Shown here: piece by piece, positions 17,312 through 23,318 of the stretch | Layout: the number at the start of each line of letters is the position of its first letter | Numbering within the stretch: the first letter of the stretch is position 1 | Assembly (NCBI RefSeq): GCF_900119695.1 | Contig: NZ_LT632547.1 | Span: forward strand, 1,394,893 to 1,458,892 | Length of the DNA: 64,000 nt | Reading direction: 5' to 3' | Source: Actinomyces urinae | GTDB taxonomy: Bacteria > Actinomycetota > Actinomycetes > Actinomycetales > Actinomycetaceae | The notes under the pieces: generated by a model | Database searches by the model: none | What the model saw: the letters and a program-made list of their open reading frames with translations, nothing else | Told to the model about the DNA's origin: nothing | Position numbers and translations under genes: made by a program

Positions 17312-18082
17312 TCAAGCGCGAGTGCGTCGTATGCACTCTAAGATGTGTTCCTGGTCCAACCAGGTAACGGCCGCAACCAGCGCGATATCGCTCGTGTCAT
17401 CTACCAGGCTAGTGACCATCTGGCTTTGATAGTCAAGCGCTACCTCGCGCTCCGTGCCGTCATAGACTTCGATCGTGGCCTGTAGAGTATCAAGCGTTTC
17501 GATCACGTCCCCCTCAAGCTCACTAACGTAAACCGTGTCGCCGTCACACGCTACAAGCAAGGCTTGCCATGTCATTGCCTGACACAGATCAACCAGTGAC
17601 GGGTAATCGGCATCGCTTCTCATACGGTCCGTGTCTAGTAGCTCAGAGCCAGATAGATAATCAAATACTCGCTGATAGGAAGCCTCATCAGCTAGCAAGT
17701 CTGCGATAGTGCCCGCCCAAGGGCCGAAGGCGGAAGTTGTGATAATAAAACGCTTCGGGTTTTTCACCATCGCATCGCGCGCGTCTGCCGCGTAAGCCGC
17801 ATACTCGTCAAACGCTACGCCTAGCAAGCCAGTCTCACCATCCTTGAGGTCACGCGCGCGCCGCTCAAGCACCAGGGCTGCCGCCGCGTCGCTCGGGGCT
17901 TGCTGCGCGTGAGCGTGCAACACTGCCTCGCCGCTATCGATAGCGCTCATCGTGAGCTTCCACCCCTTAGAGACAAAATCGCGCTCTAGCGTGGCCCTGT
18001 AGCATGTCCTGCCGCCATCAATGACCTGCCACATTTTTTGACCGGCCACAATCTTCTTTGAGTTAAGTTTTTGTACCTGCAT
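17312..18082 (-). CDS. Orphan ICE accessory protein, unknown function
   Basis: The protein has 256 residues, is hydrophilic and slightly acidic, with no transmembrane segment and no motif I recognise. The N-terminus (KIVAGQKMWQVIDGGRTCYRATLE) resembles small surface-loop or nucleic-acid-processing proteins only superficially. It is the first of three genes preceded by the same GGCTGGGACTTGCTCC leader, and one of two with the palindrome-containing promoter. The repeated leader suggests a co-regulated set. The ATG at 18082 follows GGAGATTCTT. Confidence 0.6.
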   Translation of the reverse strand: MQVQKLNSKKIVAGQKMWQVIDGGRTCYRATLERDFVSKGWKLTMSAIDSGEAVLHAHAQQAPSDAAAALVLERRARDLKDGETGLLGVAFDEYAAYAADARDAMVKNPKRFIITTSAFGPWAGTIADLLADEASYQRVFDYLSGSELLDTDRMRSDADYPSLVDLCQAMTWQALLVACDGDTVYVSELEGDVIETLDTLQATIEVYDGTEREVALDYQSQMVTSLVDDTSDIALVAAVTWLDQEHILECIRRTRA

Positions 18083-18104
18083 AAGAATCTCCTAATATCC
18101 TCTT

Positions 18105-18129
18105 GGCTGGGACTTGCTCCCTGTGTGCC
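18105..18129 (-). repeat. 25-bp 5'-leader repeat, copy 1
   Basis: GGCTGGGACTTGCTCC plus CTGTGTGCC, found identically at 18738-18762 and 19380-19404, each time just upstream of a start codon on the minus strand. It lies in the 5' untranslated region and ends about 10 bases from the -10 box in the first two cases. Confidence 0.75.
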
Positions 18130-18139
18130 TTGCTCTTAC

Positions 18140-18169
18140 ATTCTATGTCCGGTAAACCGGACATGTCAG
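18140..18169 (-). promoter_or_regulatory. Promoter with operator palindrome filling the -35/-10 spacer
   Basis: Read on the minus strand: CTGACA (-35), then TGTCCGGTTTACCGGACA as an 18-bp spacer, then TAGAAT (-10). The arms ATGTCCGGT and ACCGGACAT are 9-bp inverted repeats. A bound protein would block RNA polymerase. Drives the gene at 17312-18082. Confidence 0.75.
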
Positions 18170-18202
18170 GTGTTTTCGGGGGTTTCTTTTAATTTGGTGG
18201 GG

Positions 18203-18230
18203 TAGTGGCCACCCTTTCGAGTGGCCACTA
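18203..18230 (-). terminator. Hairpin terminator
   Basis: TAGTGGCCAC pairs with GTGGCCACTA around an 8-nt loop, followed on the minus strand by a run containing CCCCACC then AATTAAAAG; it ends the gene at 18256-18720. Confidence 0.7.
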
Positions 18231-18255
18231 GCAGGCTGTTAAGCCTGGATTGAGT

Positions 18256-18720
18256 TCATGACTGCCAGCCAAGCGCGTAGCAGTAAGGAAGCGGTGCGTG
18301 GAATAATTTATACGCTTTATCTTCACCGTGGATTGTGTCTACTACGTCTGAAATCCATAACACCACATCGTGATCGAAGCCGAAAGCAATTTCGATGGCA
18401 TAGTCCTCTATCGCGCTACACCTCAATTCGTGATAGACGGTAGCAAAAGCTGTAAAAGCCTCTTTGTATTCCCGGTCTGTCTTGATTAGCTCATCGTGAT
18501 TACTGTCTTGGCTTGTAATCGTCTGGTAAGCGTCCTGCATGATTGTGAGCACCTCATGCGGACGATTAGTGAGGATAATACCGCGCTTAGGGTTGAAAAA
18601 GTCTGCGATGGTTTCGCTCTCATTCTCGGCTATGTAATCACGTAGCCTGCCCACATATGGCCGCACATACGCTCGTGTCTGCCTTTGGGGATCGTAAATT
18701 ACGAAGTCTTGGATGCTCAT
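18256..18720 (-). CDS. Orphan ICE accessory protein, unknown function
   Basis: The 154-residue acidic soluble protein starts MSIQDFVIYDPQRQ. It has Asp/Glu-rich helices and a C-terminal CYALGW. No family is recognised. It shares the palindromic promoter and the 25-bp leader with the gene at 17312-18082, and the ribosome site GAAAGGAAAAC with the gene at 18873-19361. Its small size, acidity and tight operator control are features also seen in anti-restriction or DNA-mimic proteins, but this is only a suggestion. Confidence 0.6.
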   Translation of the reverse strand: MSIQDFVIYDPQRQTRAYVRPYVGRLRDYIAENESETIADFFNPKRGIILTNRPHEVLTIMQDAYQTITSQDSNHDELIKTDREYKEAFTAFATVYHELRCSAIEDYAIEIAFGFDHDVVLWISDVVDTIHGEDKAYKLFHAPLPYCYALGWQS

Positions 18721-18737
18721 GATGTTTTCCTTTCTTC

Positions 18738-18762
18738 GGCTGGGACTTGCTCCCTGTGTGCC
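18738..18762 (-). repeat. 25-bp 5'-leader repeat, copy 2
   Basis: Same block as at 18105-18129, upstream of the ATG at 18720. Confidence 0.75.
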
Positions 18763-18772
18763 TTACTCTTAT

Positions 18773-18802
18773 ATTCTATGTCCGGTAAACCGGACATGTC
18801 AA
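18773..18802 (-). promoter_or_regulatory. Promoter with operator palindrome in the spacer, copy 2
   Basis: On the minus strand TTGACA (consensus -35), 18-bp spacer TGTCCGGTTTACCGGACA, then TAGAAT. It is the same arrangement as at 18140-18169 but with a perfect -35 box, so it is probably the stronger promoter. Drives the gene at 18256-18720. Confidence 0.8.
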
Positions 18803-18835
18803 GTGTTTTCGCGGTTTTCTATTAGTTTTGGTGGG

Positions 18836-18864
18836 GTGGTGGCCACCTTGTTGGCGGCCACCAC
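18836..18864 (-). terminator. Hairpin terminator
   Basis: GTGGTGGCC pairs with GGCCACCAC around an 11-nt loop, downstream of the gene at 18873-19361. It is built like the hairpin at 18203-18230, so the whole gene cassette, promoter to terminator, seems duplicated. Confidence 0.7.
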
Positions 18865-18872
18865 GGTTAGGG

Positions 18873-19361
18873 TTATGCCGCTGGCTGAGCTTGCTTGACG
18901 TTGGTTCGGTTGGCCTGTGCTAGTCGCGCTATTTGCCATGCAAAGTCGGCCTTGCAGGTTTCTGGAATCGTGTCCTCCTGGCCTTTCCACTGCATGAACG
19001 TGTGCCACACGCGCCACGTGTTGTTGTCGAGTAGGTATAGGAACTCTGCGCCCGCGCGGTCTGCTAGTTCAATAACCTGCTTGATCGCCTTATCTTTGTC
19101 ACCGTTTTCGATTGGGTAGATCGCGGCTACGTTGCGTTCAACTGGTTCGCCGTGTTCGGCGAAGGCTTTCCCGTCTCCTGCATAGGTCGACAGGGTGAGC
19201 TGTTCGCGGTCGCCCAAGTCAATGATTGGCTTAATGTCCTCGATAGTGGGGAATCCGAACTTGAGTGCTTGCCCCACGCCGGTTAGGTATCCGTCAAAGT
19301 GTACGTAGATGAAGCGGATAGCGTTTTCTTCAACGATTCCAACAAATGAGCGAGTAGACAT
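18873..19361 (-). CDS. Phage/ICE accessory protein (MSTRS.VGI type)
   Basis: The 162-residue protein starts at ATG 19361 behind GAAAGGAAAC; an upstream start at 19457 would include the leader and is rejected. The N-terminus MSTRSFVGIVEENAIRFIYV and HFDGYLTGVGQAL recall a family of small proteins common in phages and conjugative elements (MSTRS.IG, then HWDGYP.GVG), whose function I do not know. Residues 60-125 are an alpha/beta region with AEFLYLLDNNTWRVW. Its leader block is present, but the palindromic promoter is not: the upstream sequence is interrupted by the long inverted repeat starting near 19415. Confidence 0.7.
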   Translation of the reverse strand: MSTRSFVGIVEENAIRFIYVHFDGYLTGVGQALKFGFPTIEDIKPIIDLGDREQLTLSTYAGDGKAFAEHGEPVERNVAAIYPIENGDKDKAIKQVIELADRAGAEFLYLLDNNTWRVWHTFMQWKGQEDTIPETCKADFAWQIARLAQANRTNVKQAQPAA

Positions 19362-19379
19362 TTTCAGTTTCCTTTCTTC

Positions 19380-19404
19380 GGCTGGGACTTGCTCCCTGTG
19401 TGCC
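19380..19404 (-). repeat. 25-bp 5'-leader repeat, copy 3, promoter displaced
   Basis: Identical to the other two copies up to the final GCC; beyond 19404 the sequence diverges completely and the -10/operator/-35 block expected here is missing. Confidence 0.75.
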
Positions 19405-19414
19405 GGTTGTGACT

Positions 19415-19604
19415 TTCTTTTTGCCTGCTGGCAAGGAGTCAATAAAGTCGCGATCAAGGTCTGCCCGTCACCTTTGGCAAGTGGGCGTGGGTCATGGAAT
19501 AAATAACGAAGTGGTTTATGCCGTGAAAGCCCGCGCCCGCTTGAACGCGAAGCGTTTGACGGGCAGGCCGCGCGACGTAGACTCGAAAGCCAGCAGGAAA
19601 AAAC
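19415..19604. repeat. About 190-bp imperfect palindrome (MITE-like or structured RNA)
   Basis: The left arm (19415-19504) and right arm (19516-19604) are reverse complements with mismatches along nearly their whole length: TGCCTGCTGGC against GCCAGCAGG, GTCGCG against CGCGAC, CTGCCCGTCA against TGACGGGCAG, CAAGTGGGCGTGGG against CCCGCGCCCGCTTG, and ATAAA against TTTAT at the centre (about 19509). It lies exactly where the promoter of the gene at 18873-19361 should be, so it may be an inserted miniature transposable element or a long hairpin RNA. Confidence 0.7.
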
Positions 19605-19681
19605 CCTTAGATAACTAGAGTGCGCGCTTGCGCGCTCCTTGTTTCCACCACGGGTGGCTTAGAACAAATGAGGCCACGCCC

Positions 19682-19854
19682 GCGTGGTCGATAGGGGTTG
19701 TGCACATTTGTGGGCGGCCTGTCCGTCCACACTTGGGTGCAAGCCAGTCGGCATGGCTTGTGGTAAACAATCGACACCCCAAGAAGTGTCGGTTTTCCAC
19801 ACGCCAGGCCGCCACACGCACCGCGTGAACCCGGCCGCGCTATGCGCGGCAAAA
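19682..19854. repeat. 173-bp direct repeat, copy 2
   Basis: See copy 1 at 16623-16795. Same orientation and same three hairpins. Together the copies bracket the regulator and three accessory genes. Confidence 0.85.
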
Positions 19855-19882
19855 GTTGGTCTGATCCGTCGTGGGTGGGGTA

Positions 19883-19912
19883 TTGACAACCGCGCGCTAT
19901 TGGTACTATCTT
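19883..19912 (+). promoter_or_regulatory. Putative promoter facing the CRISPR-like array
   Basis: TTGACA (19883-19888), 18-bp spacer, TATCTT (19907-19912). Transcription would start about 8 bp before the first repeat and run through the spacer in the strand expected for type I-E crRNA. Confidence 0.5.
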
Positions 19913-19926
19913 TTGAGGTAGCGGAC

Positions 19927-20016
19927 CGCTTCCCCGCGCTTGCGGGGATGACCCGATTTTTTCAATCTAAGGGTTTTGTCCGCTTATTTATTCCCTGCGC
20001 TTGCGGGGATGAGTGA
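19927..20016 (+). CRISPR. Single-spacer type I-E-like CRISPR array A
   Basis: Repeat 1 (19927-19955) has the type I-E form CTTCCCCGCGCTTGCGGGGA followed by TGACCCG. A second copy (19988-20016), degenerate at both ends, lies exactly 61 bp downstream, the standard 29 + 32 spacing. The spacer is 19956-19987. The better repeat is next to the promoter and the degenerate one is distal, as in real arrays. No cas gene is present in the window, so interference would need host Cas proteins. Confidence 0.6.
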
Positions 20017-20042
20017 AGGCCCTCCACGTGAGGGCCTTCACT
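20012..20042. terminator. Hairpin terminator shared by array A and recombinase gene
   Basis: AGTGAAGGCCCTC pairs with GAGGGCCTTCACT around a 5-nt loop, followed by ATTTATG. It ends the minus-strand operon 22035-20041 and could also stop transcription leaving the CRISPR-like array. Confidence 0.8.
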
Positions 20043-20595
20043 ATTTATGAGGGTTCAAAGCTCTTGAGACGGTTGAGCGACTAACGCCTAGAACTCGGGC
20101 GATTTCAGCATTATTAGAGCCACTTTCTTGCATGGCTCTAGCGGTCTTTAATCGTTCAGGTGTCATGAGTGTGGGCCGTCCTCCAAGCCGTCCTTGGGAG
20201 CGGGCGGCGGCAAGGCCCGCTCGTGTGCGCTCTTTAATCAGATCGCGCTCGAACTGAGCAAAGGCTGCAGCCATGTGGAACACTAAGCGTCCACCTGGTG
20301 TGGTGGTGTCGATCGATTCGGTAAGGGAGCGAAACTCAATGCCGCGCTTGTCCAGGTCCTCAATAACTTCTACAAGGTGGGGTAGTGAGCGGCCTAAGCG
20401 GTCGAGTTTCCACACTACAAGCGTGTCGCCTTCGCGCAAGTAGTCCATTGCCTTGTCTAGCTGTGGCCGCATGGTCTTAGCGCCCGAGGCGTGGTCAGTA
20501 AAGATGCGGCTACACCCTGCCTGGGTGAGAGCGTCTATCTGTCCGTCCAGATTCTGCTCAAGAGTAGACACACGCGCATATCCAACAAGACTCAC
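20041..20595 (-). CDS. Serine recombinase (Tn3-type resolvase/invertase family)
   Basis: The 184-residue protein has the full small serine recombinase layout: GYARVSTLEQNLDGQIDAL with catalytic Ser10, the LVVWKLDRLGRSLPHL box (about 58-73), the long E helix (GGRLVFHMAAAFAQFERDLI) and a C-terminal helix-turn-helix (NNAEIARVLGVSRSTVSRAL). It is the last gene of an operon with the Fic toxin and antitoxins and starts at the last base of the fic stop codon. Possible substrates are the 173-bp repeats, the long palindrome nearby or ICE multimers; none can be chosen from sequence. Confidence 0.9.
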   Translation of the reverse strand: MSLVGYARVSTLEQNLDGQIDALTQAGCSRIFTDHASGAKTMRPQLDKAMDYLREGDTLVVWKLDRLGRSLPHLVEVIEDLDKRGIEFRSLTESIDTTTPGGRLVFHMAAAFAQFERDLIKERTRAGLAAARSQGRLGGRPTLMTPERLKTARAMQESGSNNAEIARVLGVSRSTVSRALNPHK

Positions 20596-21416
20596 TACAT
20601 CCCCCGTCCATAACCGTGCTTCATGCCCTTGCTTTGACGCGGTTTAGGCGCGACGTGCTGGGTTGGATGGTCCAGCTTCTTTATCTGAGGCACCTCTCCA
20701 ATGCCAGGTAGTGGTGGCCGTAGTGGAGTGATGGCCTTGCTCAATACTTTTGCCAATCGCGTGTTGCTTCCTGTGGCTTGGCTGTAGAACCGGGCTGCTA
20801 CAAAGTCCTCAAGCAGTGCCTTGCCGGGGGTGAGTAAATCTTCGTTGAGTTTGTATCCGGCGTGAGCGCAAAGCTGACTGTAGAAAATGAACTGGGTGCG
20901 AGTGTTGCCTTCACGGAAGGGGTGAATAGTGTTGATTTCGCCCCATGACTCAGCCAACGCCGATATAAACTCGTCGGAGGCTAGGCCGCGAAAATAGTCA
21001 TTATCTCTAATGTAAGAGAATTGGTGTTCTGCCGCTTCGGTGAGTGCGGGTCCTGCGGGATAATAGTAGTAGGTGCGCCACGGGGCGTTAGCGTCTCCAG
21101 GAGGGTAGTCCACCACGTCGGCATGACCTTTCGCCATGAACGTATCTGGCGCGGTTCGTTCTTGTCCTGCCCATTCGTACACGTCTTGAAAAAGGTGGTA
21201 ATGAATGGCTTTCATGTGCTGGTAATCAAAACTGCCGGGGATGGGGTGTAAACGCAGTTCACCCGCGCGAAGCGCGGTAGCGGCTTCTTCTGCTACTCGT
21301 AGTATTTGAGCGTCAGGCTCCCCATAGGGGTGGGCTGCCGTCACGAATTTATTTCTCAGCGTGGTCGTTCCTGGAATGTAATAGTCGTTCCAAGAGTAGT
21401 AACGTTGTTCGATCAC
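20595..21416 (-). CDS. Fic-domain toxin carrying the ICE C-terminal translocation module
   Basis: The 273-residue protein has a Fic core: HPIPGSFDYQHMKAIHYHLFQDVYEWAGQER (57-87) and the active-site motif HPFREGNTRTQ (165-175), a standard variant of HxFx(D/E)GNxR, so AMP-transfer (AMPylation) is plausible. A preceding flap (GHADVVDYPP) is also typical. Residues 234-273 are PPLPGIGEVPQ, IKKLDHPTQH, then a basic tail, matching the relaxase and ArdC-type C-termini. It overlaps the antitoxin gene by 4 bp. The arrangement, small antitoxin then Fic plus secretion signal beside a conjugation system, parallels VbhA-VbhT of Bartonella. Delivery into recipients is inference. Confidence 0.9.
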   Translation of the reverse strand: MIEQRYYSWNDYYIPGTTTLRNKFVTAAHPYGEPDAQILRVAEEAATALRAGELRLHPIPGSFDYQHMKAIHYHLFQDVYEWAGQERTAPDTFMAKGHADVVDYPPGDANAPWRTYYYYPAGPALTEAAEHQFSYIRDNDYFRGLASDEFISALAESWGEINTIHPFREGNTRTQFIFYSQLCAHAGYKLNEDLLTPGKALLEDFVAARFYSQATGSNTRLAKVLSKAITPLRPPLPGIGEVPQIKKLDHPTQHVAPKPRQSKGMKHGYGRGM

Positions 21417-21616
21417 TGTGTGCGGCGGATGTGTTGGATGACTTGGGCGAGGTATTCAGTGTCGCTGATTTGTCCAGATAAACACTGCTCGAGCAAATCT
21501 CTAATGTAGGCGTCAGTAACAGTGTGGCCAGCTAAAGCAAGCGCAGCATCTGCAAACGACATGGCCTCGCGTACTGCGGCCTGAGTTACTAATCGCGGTT
21601 GTGTTGGCACGCTCAT
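21413..21616 (-). CDS. VbhA-like Fic antitoxin
   Basis: The 67-residue helical protein lies just upstream of and overlaps the Fic gene. Its C-terminal half (IRDLLEQCLSGQISDTEYLAQV) matches the VbhA pattern (EEYVEGKISSEEAIARI). The inhibitory-helix region corresponds to ALALAGHTVTD. The glutamate that class I antitoxins insert into the Fic ATP pocket ([S/T]xxxE[G/N]) appears replaced by Ala in the obvious alignment, so inhibition may differ or the second antitoxin-like protein may take part. Class I antitoxins block Fic until the toxin is released or delivered. Confidence 0.75.
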   Translation of the reverse strand: MSVPTQPRLVTQAAVREAMSFADAALALAGHTVTDAYIRDLLEQCLSGQISDTEYLAQVIQHIRRTQ

Positions 21617-22035
21617 AATGTTTCCTCACTTCCGTGGTACACGCCTACCGTTGCGTGTGCTCTAGCCCTGTATTCGTTAGCGTCAATAATACCCGCAGCG
21701 TAGTTGGTAAGGTTTTCGACATCTTCTCTGGTCAGCTCGAATCCTTCATGCCACAATGCCGCAAGCGTATTGCGCACGCCGAGGCGTTGCTGCTCATCAA
21801 GAGATTGGAAAAGTTTACGAAGTTCTAAGCGCTTAGTCTCAATTGCCACAACATCATCGGGGTCGATAGCACGAACCTGGGCGCGCAACGCAATTCCGGC
21901 TTGTTTCCAACGTTCTTGTTCTTCCAAAGCCGTAGCTTGACGCTCCCACTCGACATATTGACCACCGATACGGGTAGTCAGTTCCAAGAGGGCATCGTAG
22001 ACCATAGGATCGAAAGCCTGCTTCATTTCACTCAT
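21613..22035 (-). CDS. Second antitoxin-VbhA-like protein heading the Fic operon
   Basis: The 140-residue protein starts at ATG 22035 behind GGGAGG; the GTG at 22047 is upstream of that ribosome site. It is helical. The C-terminus (DVENLTNYAAGIIDANEYRARA) resembles the VbhA C-terminal motif of the following gene, so the two look like related antitoxin modules of different length. It overlaps the short antitoxin by 4 bp. It may bind the Fic protein, act as its chaperone in the donor or regulate the operon. Confidence 0.6.
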   Translation of the reverse strand: MSEMKQAFDPMVYDALLELTTRIGGQYVEWERQATALEEQERWKQAGIALRAQVRAIDPDDVVAIETKRLELRKLFQSLDEQQRLGVRNTLAALWHEGFELTREDVENLTNYAAGIIDANEYRARAHATVGVYHGSEETL

Positions 22036-22058
22036 AATGCCTCCCACGTGCTATTCGA

Positions 22059-22087
22059 ATTCTACCGTAGATGCGTGCATTACTCAA
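22059..22087 (-). promoter_or_regulatory. Promoter of the antitoxin-Fic-recombinase operon
   Basis: On the minus strand TTGAGT (22087-22082), 17-bp spacer, TAGAAT (22064-22059), about 24 bp from the ATG at 22035. Confidence 0.6.
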
Positions 22088-22252
22088 TGGGTGACGGTTC
22101 TGCACGGGTTGGGTTTTGGGCGCTAGTTTTGCACGTTTTGTTTGCTTGGTTTTAAGCGGTTTCTAGTTTTGGTAGTTCAGGCGTGCGTTATCGGTCGATA
22201 ATGCACGCGCCGCGTTGTTGGACTAGGCCACGTCTAGGCTGAGGTCGGTTAA

Positions 22253-22555
22253 TCAGATTTGTCGATTGAGACTGAAAAGCTGTCTTAGATTCGAGTGCGT
22301 ATAAGTGTTAGGGGAAGCGGTTTGCCGTTCGATCATTTTTATGAAGTTAGTGACGGTAATACCAGAGCAGTTGATTCCCGACTCGTTTACTTCTGCCAGT
22401 ATTTGCTTATCTATTTGATTAGCGAACCCGCCTGCTATGTAAGAAAAGAACGCTAGTGGATAACTGCTGTGACTGTAGGTGTCGAGTTTGCCAATGTAGT
22501 TGTGCACCATGCGGTTGTGGTGATCGCCAATGATCGAGTATTTCGAGTAGGCCAC
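22253..22555 (-). pseudogene. Possible 3' remnant of a type II restriction endonuclease
   Basis: The frame contains YSIIGDHHNRMVHNYIGKLD, YPLAFFSYIAGGFANQID and SGINCSGITVTNFIKMIE, a pattern I associate with the C-terminal part of some type II restriction enzymes. The first 20 residues could run further upstream, but no full-length N-terminal part is present and the region 22556-22735 holds no coding continuation. Composition is AT-richer than the surroundings. I regard it as a decayed gene; the family call is tentative. Confidence 0.35.
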
Positions 22556-22662
22556 AACAGGTCAAGCAAAACAGACACGGCCGAAGCCGCTAACCAAACC
22601 AAACCAAACCGCCAAGCGTGTCCCAGGTACGTCTTGAACCAAGTCAGATGTTTCGGCAAATT

Positions 22663-22709
22663 GCGCCTTGCAAGGAGTCTCTGAGTGGGAGGGCTTCCTT
22701 GCAAGGCGC
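22663..22709. repeat. Nested palindrome, 14-bp perfect inverted repeat
   Basis: GCGCCTTGCAAGGA (22663-22676) and TCCTTGCAAGGCGC (22696-22709) are perfect inverted repeats around a 19-bp loop, and each arm contains the 10-bp palindrome CCTTGCAAGG. This could be a terminator for the gene at 22736-22930 or a site for a dimeric or tetrameric protein. Confidence 0.65.
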
Positions 22710-22735
22710 CTAGTGGGAATGTGTATAGATCAGTG

Positions 22736-22930
22736 TTACCAGGGCACGAATCCGTGGTAGGCTGCTTTGCCTTTATCTATGTCTTGGTCAATCTTCTCTA
22801 GGTATTGGCGTTCTTCTTTGGAACTAGCATTTCGGTGGTTTCTTCTGATGCTTCTTTGCACTGAAAAACGAGACAGAACAATGCTCAACACAATGGTTAG
22901 GCCTACTGCAAGCCAGAATGTCCAATCCAT
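22736..22930 (-). CDS. Small single-pass membrane protein
   Basis: The 64-residue protein starts MDWTFWLAVGLTIVLSIVLS (transmembrane helix 4-20) and has a basic, charged cytoplasmic tail (RRNHRNASSKEERQYLEKID). The ribosome site AGAGAGG precedes the ATG. The family is unknown; entry-exclusion and phage-defence proteins can have this shape, but nothing here is diagnostic. Confidence 0.5.
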   Translation of the reverse strand: MDWTFWLAVGLTIVLSIVLSRFSVQRSIRRNHRNASSKEERQYLEKIDQDIDKGKAAYHGFVPW

Positions 22931-22966
22931 TTGGGCCTCTCTAAGAGATCAAGGGCGTTCCAGTCC

Positions 22967-23056
22967 AGCCCATGCCGCGCACGCGCGGGACAGAGCGAGG
23001 AATACTTAGTCGCCGGTTGAGATTAAGGGGGTCATCCCCGCACGCGCGGGGAAGAG
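22967..23056 (-). CRISPR. Type I-E-like repeat pair (array B)
   Basis: On the minus strand, 23056-23028 reads CTCTTCCCCGCGCGTGCGGG then GATGACCCC, differing from repeat 1 of array A at only a few loop and edge bases. A degenerate copy (22995-22967, sharing the CCCGCGCGTGCGCG core) lies exactly 61 bp further on, giving a 32-bp spacer at 22996-23027. The pair directly follows the stop codon of the RHH antitoxin on the same strand, so readthrough of that operon would transcribe it. No cas genes are nearby. Confidence 0.5.
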
Positions 23057-23069
23057 ATCCCTCCCCCCC

Positions 23070-23318
23070 CTAGAGGGATGCGGCTACGGCTTTGCGGATG
23101 AAGTCAGATCGGTTCTTCGTCTGGTTGTCTATGGCTTTGACCATCGACTTAGGAAACTTCACCGCGACGGTGATTAGTTGCTCGTCGCTAATAGCTGCCG
23201 GGCCGTGGTGGATACGTTCTAAGTGGCCTGTCCATGACTCTGATTCAAACTCGGCGCATAGTTGATCAATGTCTGCGTCAGTGATCGTGGTGCCGTTAGC
23301 TAGCTTGTATTCACTCAT
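23070..23318 (-). CDS. Ribbon-helix-helix antitoxin
   Basis: The 82-residue protein starts at the second ATG (23318), which shares bases with the upstream toxin stop; 23321 is also possible. The C-terminal half VAVKFPKSMVKAIDNQTKNR, SDFIRKAVAASL is a ribbon-helix-helix DNA-binding domain. The N-terminal part (DADIDQLCAEFESESWTGH) would bind and neutralise the toxin. It forms a toxin-first operon with the gene at 23318-23575, and is likely to repress it through the 12-bp repeats at 23581-23628. Confidence 0.8.
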   Translation of the reverse strand: MSEYKLANGTTITDADIDQLCAEFESESWTGHLERIHHGPAAISDEQLITVAVKFPKSMVKAIDNQTKNRSDFIRKAVAASL

